Source of the DNA: Myxocyprinus asiaticus
Lineage: Eukaryota; Chordata; Actinopteri; Cypriniformes; Catostomidae
Direction of reading: 5' to 3'
DNA: 64,000 nucleotides
Assembly (NCBI RefSeq): GCF_019703515.2
Contig: NC_059348.1
Coordinates: forward strand, 23,670,156-23,734,155
This document shows, piece by piece, positions 1-13,500 of the stretch. A program made the position numbers and the translations under genes. The notes beneath the pieces were generated by a model. The model was not told the DNA's origin. It did not search any database and saw nothing but the letters and a program-made list of their open reading frames with translations. Every line of letters starts with the position of its first letter. Within the stretch, counting starts at the first letter, position 1.

Positions 1-2236
1 ACCTGACCTGAGCGCATATATCAGCCACAGAGATGTTACACAAAAGCAGCTCAATGATTGCTGTGGTGGGAAGGAGTGCCAGTGCTTGTCTGCAGTGGAG
101 GGAGAGCAGACAGCAGGAGGATTTCAGTTCAAGGACACAGACACCACCAGTCAGAGTAGCATTGCAGTGTTACAAACCTCAAGTCCGTCGCACACAGATG
201 TCCATCATAACACCCATGGAATGGTTCATGCTGACTCTGCAAACTGTGAATTTTCACATGTTTTCTTTTTGCATGCGCACGTCCAAGAGGAAAGTATGTT
301 ACCACTGAGCAGTTCTAGGCTCAAGGTAGATGAAACTCATACATCAGAAAACACAGAGAGAAGGCTTGAAACCTCTTATAAAACAAGCTCTCCTGAAATC
401 ACTGACTCATTATGTGAACCATCTGATTGTAGAGATCCTCTTTATACACAGTCTTTGCAGCTGCACAACTCTGCAACAGAGAGCGCATTTGTTGCATGCT
501 GTCGCATGTTGCCTATCACTAATTTAGAGGCCATTTTGGAGTCTGACCGTTCACTGGAGAGCTCATTCGTAATGGAGAATGGATTGGAGGAACAACAGAC
601 AGGAAGTCCATTACCAGATGGTGGATTCAATGAAGAGTGGAGCTCCTGTGATGACATTAAAAATGGCACTGTTCCTTGCGGTCCATGTGACAGTAACATT
701 TCTGCCATATGCACAACTGCAAGGGAGATGAAAGCCAATGTAACCATAGTTCAAGCAAGTACTGTTATGAATCAACCAGATGTTGAGGAGACATTGACAC
801 CTCAATTAAATGGGGTTGATAACTGTGATGGCCACAGTGTGTCCAGTTTTGTGTCACAAGATCTCGATTCCAGTACCAACAGTGAGGAGACAGAGGACAG
901 CACTCAATCACCCTCTAGCCTCCACTGTTCTGTGAGAAATAAGAGAAACCAGTCAGGGAAGGGCTCTATGTTTTCTGTGTTCTCTAGAATGCCCTCATTC
1001 CGCAAGACCAAACGAGAACATAAGGGCAATAACAAGGTAGATCCAGAAGTTAAGGACTCGACTGAGGTAGGAGACGAGCAGGAGGAGGTGAAGTATAATG
1101 AGTCACCCGCACATAACAAGGCCCACCCTTTTCTCTACAAGAGCTCGATGTCTCAGAGTACAGATCATCTTACAGACATTATAAAGTACGCTGACCACTC
1201 CAGTGATGATATTTTTGAACAGGCCTTCGCCCTGAATTTGCGTAATAGAGAGAAATACGCTCAATCCCAAAATTGTTATTACTCCAGTAACATCCAACAG
1301 AAGCACAAAGATGTTGACACACTGAATTTTACAGCTTCCCCAATGACAGAGGGATTACAGCAAAGGAAATGTAAGAGTTCTGACAACTTAAACTTACGCA
1401 TGAAGCTCGCAATGGCTCATAGGTCCCTGTCCAACCTGTTTGAGTCCAGATCTCCTGAGAAGGAAAACCAGGAGCAGATCTTGCAGTCGGAGAAAGAGGT
1501 AGGGAAAACCAAGCAGTCCTGGAAGAAGATGAAACGTTCTAAGGAAGCAGAACTTTACAAAAGAACTCTATCTGTTCCTGAGACAATCTGTGACAAGTCC
1601 ACACACCAGAGCCATTGCGACTGTGCCTACTGTGCACCTCAGAGCAGGTTCAGGCTTCACAGCTCACCTGGTTCCCAGCAGTTTTTGAGGAACATGTGCC
1701 ATTCTGACCCACTGAGCTTGAAAACTGCTTACCAGTTAGAACATACACTTGAGAAAAAGTGTCTGGAAGGAGACGAGCTACCTAGTGCCATTTCCTCTGA
1801 CTCTGACCAGGCCTCGGTAGACAGCTTTGAGGCTGTTCGCAATGTGTATGATAGGTCACAGTCTCCTGTACACCCCACTGTTCTTGCTCTGGCAAATCAG
1901 ATGTCACCCACATGGGTGAAGTCTCTGAGCTTTTTTGAAGCCACTGATACTCCGTCAAGGCCCATGAGCCCCAAACCCAGTCCAGGGTTATGGACACACC
2001 GGAGAAGCTTCCGTTACCCCTCGCGATCTGTGACATCTTCTCTCTGCTCACTCGGCCAGGGAGTGAGTGTTGAGGGTCTCTCTGACCCACCTCAAAGACC
2101 GAAGTCTCTGAAACCAAGGACAGCACAACTTACCACAGCCCACTCCTTTGATTCTGAATACTTACTAGAGGACAGCAGTTCTGACAGCCAGTCTCAGACC
2201 AGCCTGACGTCAGGATCGCTAATCAACAAACCAGAG
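1..2236 (+). CDS. arhgef4: arhgef4 long 5' exon (N-terminal extension, 5' incomplete)
   Basis: One reading frame (codons starting at position 2, 5, ...) is open from the left edge of the window to 2236, so the exon and probably the start codon lie partly upstream. About 745 codons are visible. The product is Ser/Thr/Glu-rich and looks mostly disordered, with a basic patch [18 protein letters not shown] (about 970-1025), several SP/TP sites and an acidic Ser-rich end ([13 protein letters not shown]). It ends PE|GTAAGT in phase 0. It corresponds to the long N-terminal isoform of ARHGEF4-type exchange factors rather than the short ASEF form. No enzyme domain is recognised in it. Confidence 0.85.
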
Positions 2237-5200
2237 GTAAGTGGATAGTTGATATGAAATAGTTTGGGAAAATTGATGTGTTTTGACATGGTATACGCCA
2301 TCTAAAGCTACTGTATTTTACATTTTGCTAATTCTGTTTTAATTACCATTAAATAAGCATACAACTTTAAATTGAGAGACTACTTGGAATATTTGTTCAC
2401 TTAAAAATGTATTTGGACCATTTAAAATAAACTAGTTAAAGCAAAATGGTGATCAAAAATGGTACCAGTTACAAGACCAAAGATAGACATATATCCTTAT
2501 ACATTCATATACATTTTAACCTAAAATCGTGACGTTAATGAAGAAGTCCATAGACATGTTATGTGACAACTACCCATGTAAAATGACAGATATTATTTTA
2601 TAGTATATTGTACTGTATAGATATAAGATATTTTATGGTATGTTTTCTGTCTGTGAATGTTACTCTTGTTTTCAAGAGCATTTATGCCATCCACATAACT
2701 GGGAAGATATTAAGACCATGGTGTTTTAAGTCATGAGATCTCAAGCGTGTCCTTTGAATATATTGGACAGGAGCCCTCTATGATTTTCTCACTTTCTATA
2801 TTTACTGTAGCTTTATAGATTGTACCTAGTGGACATAGTGACATGGAGCTAGATTTAGCAAGAATGTCTTATTTTTTATTCTATGCATCTCAAAAATCCA
2901 CTTTTTTCAACTATGACAAGCCTTGGAAAAACTCAAACTGTAGACGGATTCTTACTCCTTCTACAGTTTGAGTTTTCCCAAGGCTCGTCATAGTTGAAAA
3001 AAGTGGATTGTTGAGGTGCATAGAATAAAAAAATAAAAAAATACATTCTTGCTAAATCTAGCTCCATGTCACTATGTCCACTAGGCAATATAATGGTTGT
3101 TAAGTGTTCAAAAGTGCTAAAGATTTTTCAGGGAAATTTGTGCACTTTTCAGAAACAGTGACATCTGGTGGTGAATACCATGTTGACCATCTGTTTGGCT
3201 TAAACCTTTATCATGCTAATGTATACTTTTTAGAACAGAACATGACAAAAAAATCAACATTTGACAAACTTCATTCTTCAGTGCAACTTTCATTCAAAAG
3301 ACATCTGTATAACCTCTCTAAGTCCATTTGCACTCTAAGCATGTACAGCACGGTGTTGAGCCAGCTGTTCAGTCATCAGAGAGAAGACAAGGACATGGAT
3401 GTGTGCTTCGAGTGAAAAAAAGAGAGCAGTGTAAAAATGCACCCAGACCCACCTCAGACATCTACAGTTGGACAGGGCCTCTTCAGGGCATCAGAGAGGT
3501 GGCACTTGACCATGAGAGGAAGAGAAATTCCAGGAAAGAACATTGTCACTCATGCTCATATGAAACGTTGGCTGATGCAGAGAACCTCTTTAAAAAGAAC
3601 CTTAGCGCACAGAGACGTTTGCGGCAGCTTAGAACCCCAACATCTGAGAAGCATGAAAAAGTAAGGAACTCATCGAAAAGGGACCAACCCCTGGCCATCA
3701 GCATCTCCTACTGCATCTTCTCTTGTCCTGCTCTGCATTCTTCCTGTTTTGCACTTCTGGACTCATTCATTTCAGACTCTGCTTGTAGTGTCTTTAGGAT
3801 TTCCGACTTCTCTTCCATTTCTTGTGTTTTGCCTGATTTGTCGAAAGATTGGCTAAACACTTTCCCCTCAGATGTCTCTCAGAAATCTTAGAAGAGCACA
3901 GACTATTTAGAGTTTTTTAATCTGGTTAATAGAGGGACAAATAGTTAACACATGTGGGGCTTTTCACACAGGACACATTCTTGTGTACAGTCTGTGCTGT
4001 TTTTTTTTTTTTTTTTTTTTTATGTACACATGCAAAGAATCTTTGTTCTTGCTTGGTCTTGCTGCATTTTCAGAATCTCTGACCTTGAGTGCCACATTTA
4101 TAAGACGCTGTGTCAACTTTTAGAACAATAGACCAATCAGATGAATCTGGTGATGGGATAAGCAACTTGAGTGTATTTAATGTGTACATTAGTAATTGGT
4201 GAATGGGAGTTAAAGGACTAAAATGAAAATGGTCATAATTTATTCACAGTCAGGTTATTCCAAACCTGTGTGACTTTCTTTCTTATGTGGAACACCAAAG
4301 GAGAAGTTAGGCAGAATGTTTAGGACTGACAGCTTTAAGTCACCATTCACTTTCATGTATTGAACAAAAAAATGCAATGAAAGCAAACTTTTTGTCTAAC
4401 ATCTTTTTTTGTGTTCCACGTAAAAAAGAAAGAAAGTCATTTGGGTTTGGAACAACATGAGGGTGAGTAAATTATTTTTCATTATTGGGTGAAATGTCCC
4501 TTCAATGCATCTATAAACACGTCTTCTGCTCAATTCCATTGCACTCTTTTTACCTGTTTTTATTCAAGAATGTGCCTTGTGTGAGGCCCCTTCAAAGTGT
4601 TTTTTATTTTAATTTTATTGTCAGTATGTTTAATTATGAACATATGTTGGGTCTGATTGCTGTTCTCATCCATAGGAGCGCACTAGACTCTCCCTTACAT
4701 ATCCTGAGCAGTTCCCCTCCATCCCTTTGAAAGACCACTTCTTCTCCCAGAGCACACCTGTAGGTCTGGACTGCTTGGGCTGGCCTCACCGTGTGTCGTT
4801 TTCAGGTCAGTAACAAAAGCTTTTTGAACCTGACATGCCCTGCACCACTGCATCACGAACTTTTGTTAATATGGGAACAAGTTTATTGTCTTCCTTAATC
4901 TTTGAGTTCCTTAAGTCCATGTGTACTTTAGTGTCCTGCAGGGGGCAATAGTTACTTTCATTCTTAAACCTTTGATAACCCCTGGTGAGTTATTTATAGG
5001 TTTGTTTGTGACATTTGGAGCCCGGAGACTTGAATTTATAGTCTTTCATTATCAAAGATTTTATTTATGTCTAGATGCCTGGACACAAATGTGAGGAGGC
5101 CTGTGCACAGCTGCAAACAAACAAGCAAACATCTGTGATGATATATTAAAAATGTCTTCAATAAATACTTCCACCTACAGGCATCTGAAATGTGTGATTT

Positions 5201-7551
5201 CCTAAGAAGAAGCTTTATTCATCCATGTGTGAACGTAACAGGAGCACAGAGTCTATCTTTGTGCATTAATGCATGGTGCTCAGGGACCCCTAGCACTGAT
5301 CCTCTCTCTTTCTACCAACAATCCTGCTGAATATTTCTCACCCCACTCACTGGCGCCAGGCCTTCTCTCGCTCACTCGCGCTCTCTCTTAGGTAGACCTG
5401 GCATGGGTTTATATCCCCCCCCCCCAACAGACACTCACATACTCATACCTTTTAAAAGGAGACTTTCATTTATGAAAATTGAGTTCAATGTCTAAATAAA
5501 AGTGTAGTCTGATTTTTTTTTTTTAACCATTTAATAGGCTTTGGCTAACCTTGAGTTGCCTTTTTTCTACCTCGTTTTATAGTATTACATTACTATACCT
5601 GAATTTTTGCAAAATGAGTTTTTCGTGGCTTGTTGTACATATCACAACAGTGTTCAGGTAAAATAAACATTAGAGGTGCTACAACTAAAATTACTTTTGT
5701 TTAGTTTCACATAAATCATGAGTGGAATGGCGGATTATCAGTTCATAATAGGGTTGACAACTTTCTTCCAAGACAATACGGGACGCTTGAGCATTTTGTG
5801 CTCTTCAAAATTTTGAGCACTGTCCAGGGGTCCCCCACTGAGCACATTGCCGCTAAAATACGGGACAAATGGAACAGGTGGCAACCCTAATTCATAAACA
5901 CTTACTCTTACACTTACGCTTATTAAAACACTTTTACCATAGTGCCTGACTTGTAAGGTGACACATTTTAACATTTGCATTACATAACCAACTACATTAA
6001 CAACACCATCAGTTAGGTTTAGGTTTAAAGTTTAGGGTAGGAGGGTAGGTTTTATTGATTTAAAACCCAATAGAGCACTAATCTTAAAAACCTCATCTGT
6101 TTGGAAGAACATTTAACTGACTTTTAGTGCCACTGAGTGGATATTTCACCTCTGAACTGCTGTAATACTTGTAATTTTGCAAAAAAAAAAAAAAAAAAAA
6201 AGTCACCACAGTCACATAATTTTTATGAGATCAAACCTGGGCCAGCTATATGTTTGCATGTGCATTTTTCACTCTCTGATCTAAACTGAGGCCTCTGCAG
6301 ATCTTGTTTACTTTTGTTGTTCTCTAAAATATTCCTCCCACTATTGATGTCTTGTTGTCATGACATGCTCTGTGCTTTTTGCTGGACCTCTGTAAATGCC
6401 TTGCATTATTTAATATGGATTCCTATGAGGAGAAAGACACAATTACCTCATTTTATCCCTTTCTGACATCATGCCCAATCTACAACCTTTCTGTACACCG
6501 CATGACAAGCCAGTACAGCATTCCTGGCCATTATGCTAATGTAGAACTTGAGTCTTACTTTGTATTTTTAGTGCAAGATCACTTCATCAGAGAAACTAAC
6601 ACTGATACATGCTGCTCTCCACAGAATCGAATCTTACTACACAAGCACAAGAGGCACACTGCCCTTTTGAGTTTACTTTATCAGAACCACCATATGAACT
6701 TGTGCTTTCAAACAGAGCCTGTATGGTTTGTGAAAGTATTGAAAAGACATTCAAACCTATTTGTTTCATTTGTGGCTGTTGGGTTAAGCAGAGTTTCTTC
6801 AACATGGAATTGTTGTAAGCATACTGTAGATTTTAAAAGACTGGGAGATTTGTGTAAATACTAATCATTATGTTATCCAATTATAGTCTGTTGGCTTTTA
6901 TTATGCAATTGCATAATATTGAATTTTAAAGTGTGTGTGTGTGTGTGTGTGTGTGATCCAAACCATTGGTTGGTCAAATCTGTCATATACAAGAATGTGA
7001 GGAATGTTCCCCTGAGTTTTAATTTTGATCTGCATCCAGTTTCCAATGTTCTTACGTAAAATGTAATCACAGTTGCAAGGGTTAGAGCAAGTCAATATTC
7101 TTACATTTGAGTCTGATGAGAAAGGTCCGCAGACAAACCACATTCCTTTCTATTCATAGTTTTCAGAGATAATTATTATTTCTGTGGAAACTCTCTATTA
7201 GTATATAATAGAGAGCATGGTTTCATCAAACACTTTTGTTGTGATACAGTTTTTTTTTGGACCTGCCATTAGTGTGATCTTCTCTAATTTGGGGTTAAAT
7301 TCTTAGAAGGTGTTTGCAACTCTCGACATCACTAGTGCTCTCTCCAGGCACCGTCTTTTGGTTTACTAACAGCTTGGCTTTAACAGTGGAGGAAGGGTAA
7401 CTCAAGGGGGGACTGCAGGGGAAGAGAAAGGCGGTTTGTTTCAGTGCCAAGCCTAATGATTTACATTGAACCATGCAAGTCATATGAGTCCTCCTCCCCT
7501 TAGAGGACCCCAGTGATGCCAGCCTGTGACTGTATTTGTGTGTGCAAGAGA

Positions 7552-7596
<45 letters not shown>

Positions 7597-10500
7597 GATT
7601 GTGAGTCTGGGCGTCTATGTTAAGCTCTTAGAGACTGTGCAACCAAGAGTGAAAGTAAAAGAGTGGGAGAGCAAATGAGGAATGAGAGAGGAGGGCTGAG
7701 GGCTTGTTGCAGGCTCTACAAGCAGTCGAGAGCTCAGTGGATGACTCAAGCCTAGGGAAGCTCACACACATCGCGTTTGGACCTAACACCTGCCGAAGTG
7801 ACGCCACCCTTCTCCCTGTCTGTGTGCGGCCACATGCGCACCCAGCACAGTGCCGGTGAGGTGGGCGTCCTTCTGGCAGGAGGAAGCTGCAGTGGTGGCG
7901 GCGGTAGCAGCGGTGGGGGGAGCTCGGAGCAGTCACCTGGCTCTGACTCAGATTGCAGCCCCGCTCTGGGACTGGCCGGAGGGGTTAGGGCAGTGAGAGG
8001 GGTCATGTCCCATTACTGGAGTCTGGAGAGCCTTCATTCTACCAATGGTAAGACTTTTCCTCCTTTGAACATAAGAAGTCAAGTTTGTCATTTGCTGGAA
8101 ATGGAGTGATACTTTGAGCTTCCCTGCTTTGAAGACCAGCTTAGACCAGCAAGCTGGTAGCCAGCATAGTCTTGAAGATGAAGCTTATTAAGCTAGTTCA
8201 GAAGCCTGGTAAAGACACCAGAATTCCATATTGGGGACCAGCATCCAAAATACAACATATGCTGGTCTTTTCAGCAGGGCTGATGTGCATGGCAGTTGAC
8301 ACTCATAAAATGGGTGACATTGTCACTCTATGAGGTTTTTGTGATAGCTCTTGTTCATTGTATTGCAGTGTTTTGGTTTATGTGGTGGTACTGTCTTCAG
8401 CCCTTTATGGGCAAAAGGAGGTAGCTAAAAGAGCCACTGTCTCTATGCAAATGTAAACACATGCGTTCCTGCATTTAGCATGTCAAAGCAACAGGAGTTT
8501 ACTTTCTGTATCAGACTAATAGGCTTCACATCTGTTTGCATGCCCCATGTATAATAGAAGCTGATTAAAAAACAAGATTAGTTTGAAAGCTGGCTAGTTT
8601 TGAGTCTGTTACTGGTGGTGATGTGGTAATCCAGATTAGAGATGATATTTTACAGTTGAATGAAGATGTGCCACTATATCTACTGTCTGCATCCTGCTTA
8701 GGTTATTGCATTACTGTCACGGATGTCATCTATTGATCTATGTTCCTGCTGGCTCGTAATTGGTTAAGTGGTAATTTTGTGGAAGGCTCTGTCAAGTTTG
8801 TGAATGTGTATTCTGGATATATAGATGGATGTCTTAAGAGCGAACGCTCTGAGCGATGTTCAGCAGCTACGCATATTCCATTAATGTACAACAAAATTAA
8901 CATGCAATGAGCTTTTTTCAACACAAGGGAGCCTTAATGCTTGCATTAAACAATGTAGCCATGTCACGTCAGCTCTGCTGCACTGTCAGTCTTCATGCAG
9001 ATTTTACTTACAGTATGTGAGCTATCAGACGGCAAAGCTCCTGAAAGCAGAATCTGTGTTAAAAATATTTCAGGGGGGAAACCAACACTGCCTGGTTTGC
9101 TTTTAAAACCCCCTTTTGCCTCATTGAAAAGAGCAGATATATTGATTAACGTAGGTTCTTCAGGTTTCCTCTCTAAGAATAGATCACCTCTCTTGTTCTG
9201 TGTTGGCACTACCAGTTTGATCATGTATCAGTGCCCATCTAGTAAATTTGTACAAAATGAGTGAGATGTTTTAGATGAGGTGCCAGTTTGAGCAGTATTT
9301 TGGTCTCATTATCTTCTCTCAGGGTTGGCATGGTGACAGACAAGCCAATGACCATCAGCCAAGGTAGCACTGATGTCAAAAACGATCATCGCTACCCACA
9401 TCAGCTGCAATTTGGATGTTTTTCTCATTTTGTGCACAAAACGAAGGAAAATAAATGGTGCATTGGGAGCCGGGGGCAATAGCTACAGACATTTCAAACA
9501 GTGCTGTCACTTCACCACGGTCCACTGATCTCATTACAGCGCACATACACTGTCTGTAGCTGATCATAGTACAGTGGGGAAAAACAGAGGAACGACACGT
9601 GAGAAACACTCTGAACTGATATGTTTATATGTCTGAATATTAAAAATAATTAATGCCACAAAGGAGAGTTTGTTTACCCCCAACACCCAAGGGACTTCCT
9701 TGGCATCTCACAAAAGGACTGATCCTAGATGGACAGAGACTCCACAACTTAAACTCTCTCAGCCCTTTTCCACTGACACTGTGCTGGTGCTGGATCCCAG
9801 TCTGGAACTTTTCAATGCATTCTCAAATGATCTGGTCTCGAGGAACCAGTAATCTCAAGCTTTGAGTTCCACTTTTTAATTAGGAAAAAATTACTGAGTG
9901 CACCTTTAAAGTTTTCACCATTTTTTGTCACCTTTTTGAGTTGAATAGTTAATTTTAAACAGTCCTGTGCTGTGATGCATGAGTTTTGAAAAGTACAAAT
10001 ATTGCATGTGATTTCTCAGTTAAAATGGTCAGAAAAAAAGCATGCATAATAATTAAAAAAAGAATTGGCAAAAAGCTGTTTCAAATTGTTGTAGATAGCG
10101 AGTAGCGTAAATATGGGCAAATTGGGACACTTTTGGAAATTGTACTTTTCCATGTTACACCTTTACAGTATATAAGGCTTAGGATGTTTTCTACCATAGT
10201 AAAAAGTTAAAAAATTAAGAAGTACTAAATACTGGGAAGAAGAACCTTTAAAGACCCTTGTTTGACCAAATTCCACATTTTTGTCAGGCAATACTGGAAA
10301 ATAAGACACTTGTGTTGTCAAAGTGGGACAGTTCATTTTTTAAACAAGCTAGACAGAGGCCTGTTCTTGAATATAGTTTTATTGTAAGAATTTATTTTGT
10401 TTGCAACTTACATATTTTAAAAATTGAAATAAATTAAATCAACTTAAATGAGCAAATTCTATTTGTTAATTCTACTTAAAATATACATTAGTATTAACAA

Positions 10501-13500
10501 TTTGTAATGCTTTTAAAGAATAGTGAAAAACATTTTGTAAACGAAGGAAAAATCCCTCTAAAAAAGATAAACACAATTCAGTATTTGAATATATTATATT
10601 TTTTCTCGCAACAGTATAGGCTCAAAGATTAATATAAAACCTTAGAAAGTGTTCACATTCACATCACAAAGATGCAGTTGCTCAACTAAAACAAATCATA
10701 AAAAAAAAATAAAAAAAATATGCTATGTTCATTTGTATTTAATATCTTTCATGTGACATAAAGATTAGAATATGATCAAGAAAACACATAAATACACATT
10801 ATGCACTATACTGCAATTTAACCATTATTATTGCTTAATAGTTAATAATAAACTCTCTTTATATGACTTAAAATACTGTCCCACTTTACCAGTATCACCC
10901 TGTCCCATTGCCAATACGGCTTTGGTAAAGTGGGACAGAGGAAAAATGATTCTATAAAAAATATACACAAATTCTTTGGAATCGCGTTTTACATTTTCTG
11001 ATACACTTTTACATCATGAATAATTATATGTAACATTTAAGAACACTGAGTCAACTTTTACTGTTTTATTACCAATAAAGATTTACCTCAAACTTCTAAG
11101 TTAATTGTTTACTTCCCAAAACATTAGTTTAGTAATAACTTTTAACCAATTAAGGAAATACATATGGATGTAATGGGGATCAAGCTTAAAGGGATAGTTC
11201 ACCCAAAAATTAAAATTTTCTCATCATTTACTCACCCTCATGCCATCCCAGATGTGTATGACTTTCTATCTTCAGCAAGACACAAATGAAGATTTTAAGA
11301 AGAATATCTTAGCTCTGTTTGTCCATACCATGCAAGTGAATGGGTGCCAAAATTAAGAAGCTCCTATCACATAAGAGCTCAGCATAAAAGTAATCCTGTA
11401 GTTAAATCAATGTCTTCAGAATCGATATGATAGGTGTGGGTGAGAAACAGATCACTTTCACATTCTTCTTCTAGTGTTTTTGGTGATTCACATTCTTCAT
11501 GCATACTGCCACCTACTGGGCAGGGAGAAGAATTTCTAGCAAAAATGGATTTAAATATTGATTTGTTTCTCACCCACACCTATCATATCACTTCTGAAGA
11601 CATTGATTTAACCACTGGAGTTATATGGATTACATTTATGATGCCTTTATGTGCTTTTTGGAGCGTCAACATTTTGGCACCCATTCACTTGAATTGTATA
11701 GACCTACAGAGCTGAAATATTCTTCTAAAAATCATATTTTGTGTTCTGAAGAAAGAAAGTCATACACATCTGGGATGAGTAAATGATGAGAGAATTTCCA
11801 TTTTTTGGGTGAACTATCCCTTTAACTGTCCCACTTTACTCTTTGTCCCAAACAGTTTACCCATATTCACCCTATATCATGTCATACTGCAGGATATGTC
11901 AACTTCATGTATTTCATGTCAAGTACCTGGGCATCAATAGTAGCGCATTCATTAACTAAACTAAGAAACATAATACTCTCAGTTTGGGCTAGGTTGATTT
12001 ATGTGTGCAGTGGTTATTTGTGTATATTATTTGTGAACTATACTCCACTGTACAAACATGATCTCATTGCATGTTCAGTATGTTCCATATGTGTCATAAC
12101 CTTCTTGTTTCCCCTTCAGCAGGCTAATGCATGCACGTTGACACATTTGATGCCGCGAGGGGCTTTTTGTCTATTTAATCTGTCATGAGAGAGGCGGAGG
12201 TTGGGCTGGATTTTAAACGCTGCAGGTGTCAGATGCGGTGTAGAATAGGCCGCTTGCAGTGGAGACAGTCTCGCAGAATGTGTCACCACCTCCCACCAAC
12301 ATGTCATGCTTCTGCAAAGCCCCATCTCTTCTGCTTTCAGTATGTGTGTGAAATGCACCATCACTTGTCTCTGAACTAGAATTAGAAAGTCTCAGTTCTT
12401 CTCAAAATCTTTTTCATTAAAGTCTTGAGTTTCCATTCGGGAAGGAGAGCAGATGCGTAGTTGTTTGTCTTTTCGCTGGGGGGTATTTTGTCTGATCACG
12501 GCCACTGAGAGTGAAATTTAAGATGACATTTATTTGATGAATATAAAACAGAAATGTAATGTCTCTCTTTGGCGTAAGCCCCATCTGGCAGTCCGAAGAA
12601 GTTGTACTCGGAACCGTAATATCCTGCCAGAGATAGGAGGCAGGGGCGAGGAGCCTACCCACGTGCAGGACGGGACTCAACTGGTGGTGGTGGGGTGGTG
12701 GAGGTTGCCATGTTAGCACACTGAAACAGCAATGTGATAGATTGTGAGCAGACTTATAAAGCAATGGCTTACATGTGATTGGCTAGGAGTTACCTAGCTA
12801 ATGGTACGATGATGTACAGCTGCTAGTCTTCCTGCTAGAACTATGCTGCGCTTACATTTCTGTTAACCTAAAATATACTGCATGTGCAGGTAACATCTAA
12901 ATTAACTGATTTTAGTGAGAAATATTACATACAGTGACCAAACCAACCTAAAAATATGTATGGGTAAGTCATTTTAAGAGTTGAAATTGTTCATCTTGTT
13001 GCCTAATTCTCATACAATCCCCTATGATTGTTACTAATCAACACATAGAATGGTAAGGCATTCAATGTTTAATTTGATCAAATGCATTTCTCTCAATAAG
13101 CTATGCTTTTTGCTTTTCATGATCCAACAATTGTGCTGGTAATCCAGTTAACTTGAATACAGAACAACGGGGTCTGCAGCATGTTTAGATGTGCTACCCA
13201 TAGGCATTATCACAACTGACAGCAATGAGACAGATGGTGTTTCATTCACACCTTTTTTAAACAAACCACAAGCATAGAGCACAGCTGCACCTAGCCTGCT
13301 TCAAGCAGCAGTTTAAAGCCTGAATACTCCTTCCTCCATTTACCTCAGTATCTTTTTCTGGTTTCTGGTATGCAGAAGAAAGGTGAAGAGATAGATAGTG
13401 TTAAACAAGACCTGGCGTGAGTGTTACATGGATATTCATATCAGGATGCCATCTCTACAGGTTTTCACCATATATTCATAAAAAGTAAAGGTTATTTAGT

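Larger units (their letters stand above)
4806..7500 (+). other. arhgef4 intron, no gene seen
   Basis: AT-rich intron with a C-run (about 5407-5415), a poly-A tract (6180-6200), a (GT)n tract (about 6931-6954) and a short hAT-type MITE at 5749-5889. Several short open frames around 6379-6864 have no recognisable domain or splice context. Confidence 0.6.

Noticed and set aside
3328..3891. 187-codon open frame as an independent gene
   Set aside because: No start context or domain of its own. Only the 3487-3660 part has splice signals and phase agreement, so it was kept as a possible arhgef4 exon instead.
6379..6864. 161-codon open frame on the + strand between arhgef4 exons
   Set aside because: No family resemblance, overlapping frames on both strands, and no phase-compatible splice sites found.
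7777..7833. Start of the alternative arhgef4 exon at 7777
   Set aside because: The codon there is TTG, not ATG; the first in-frame ATG is 7834.
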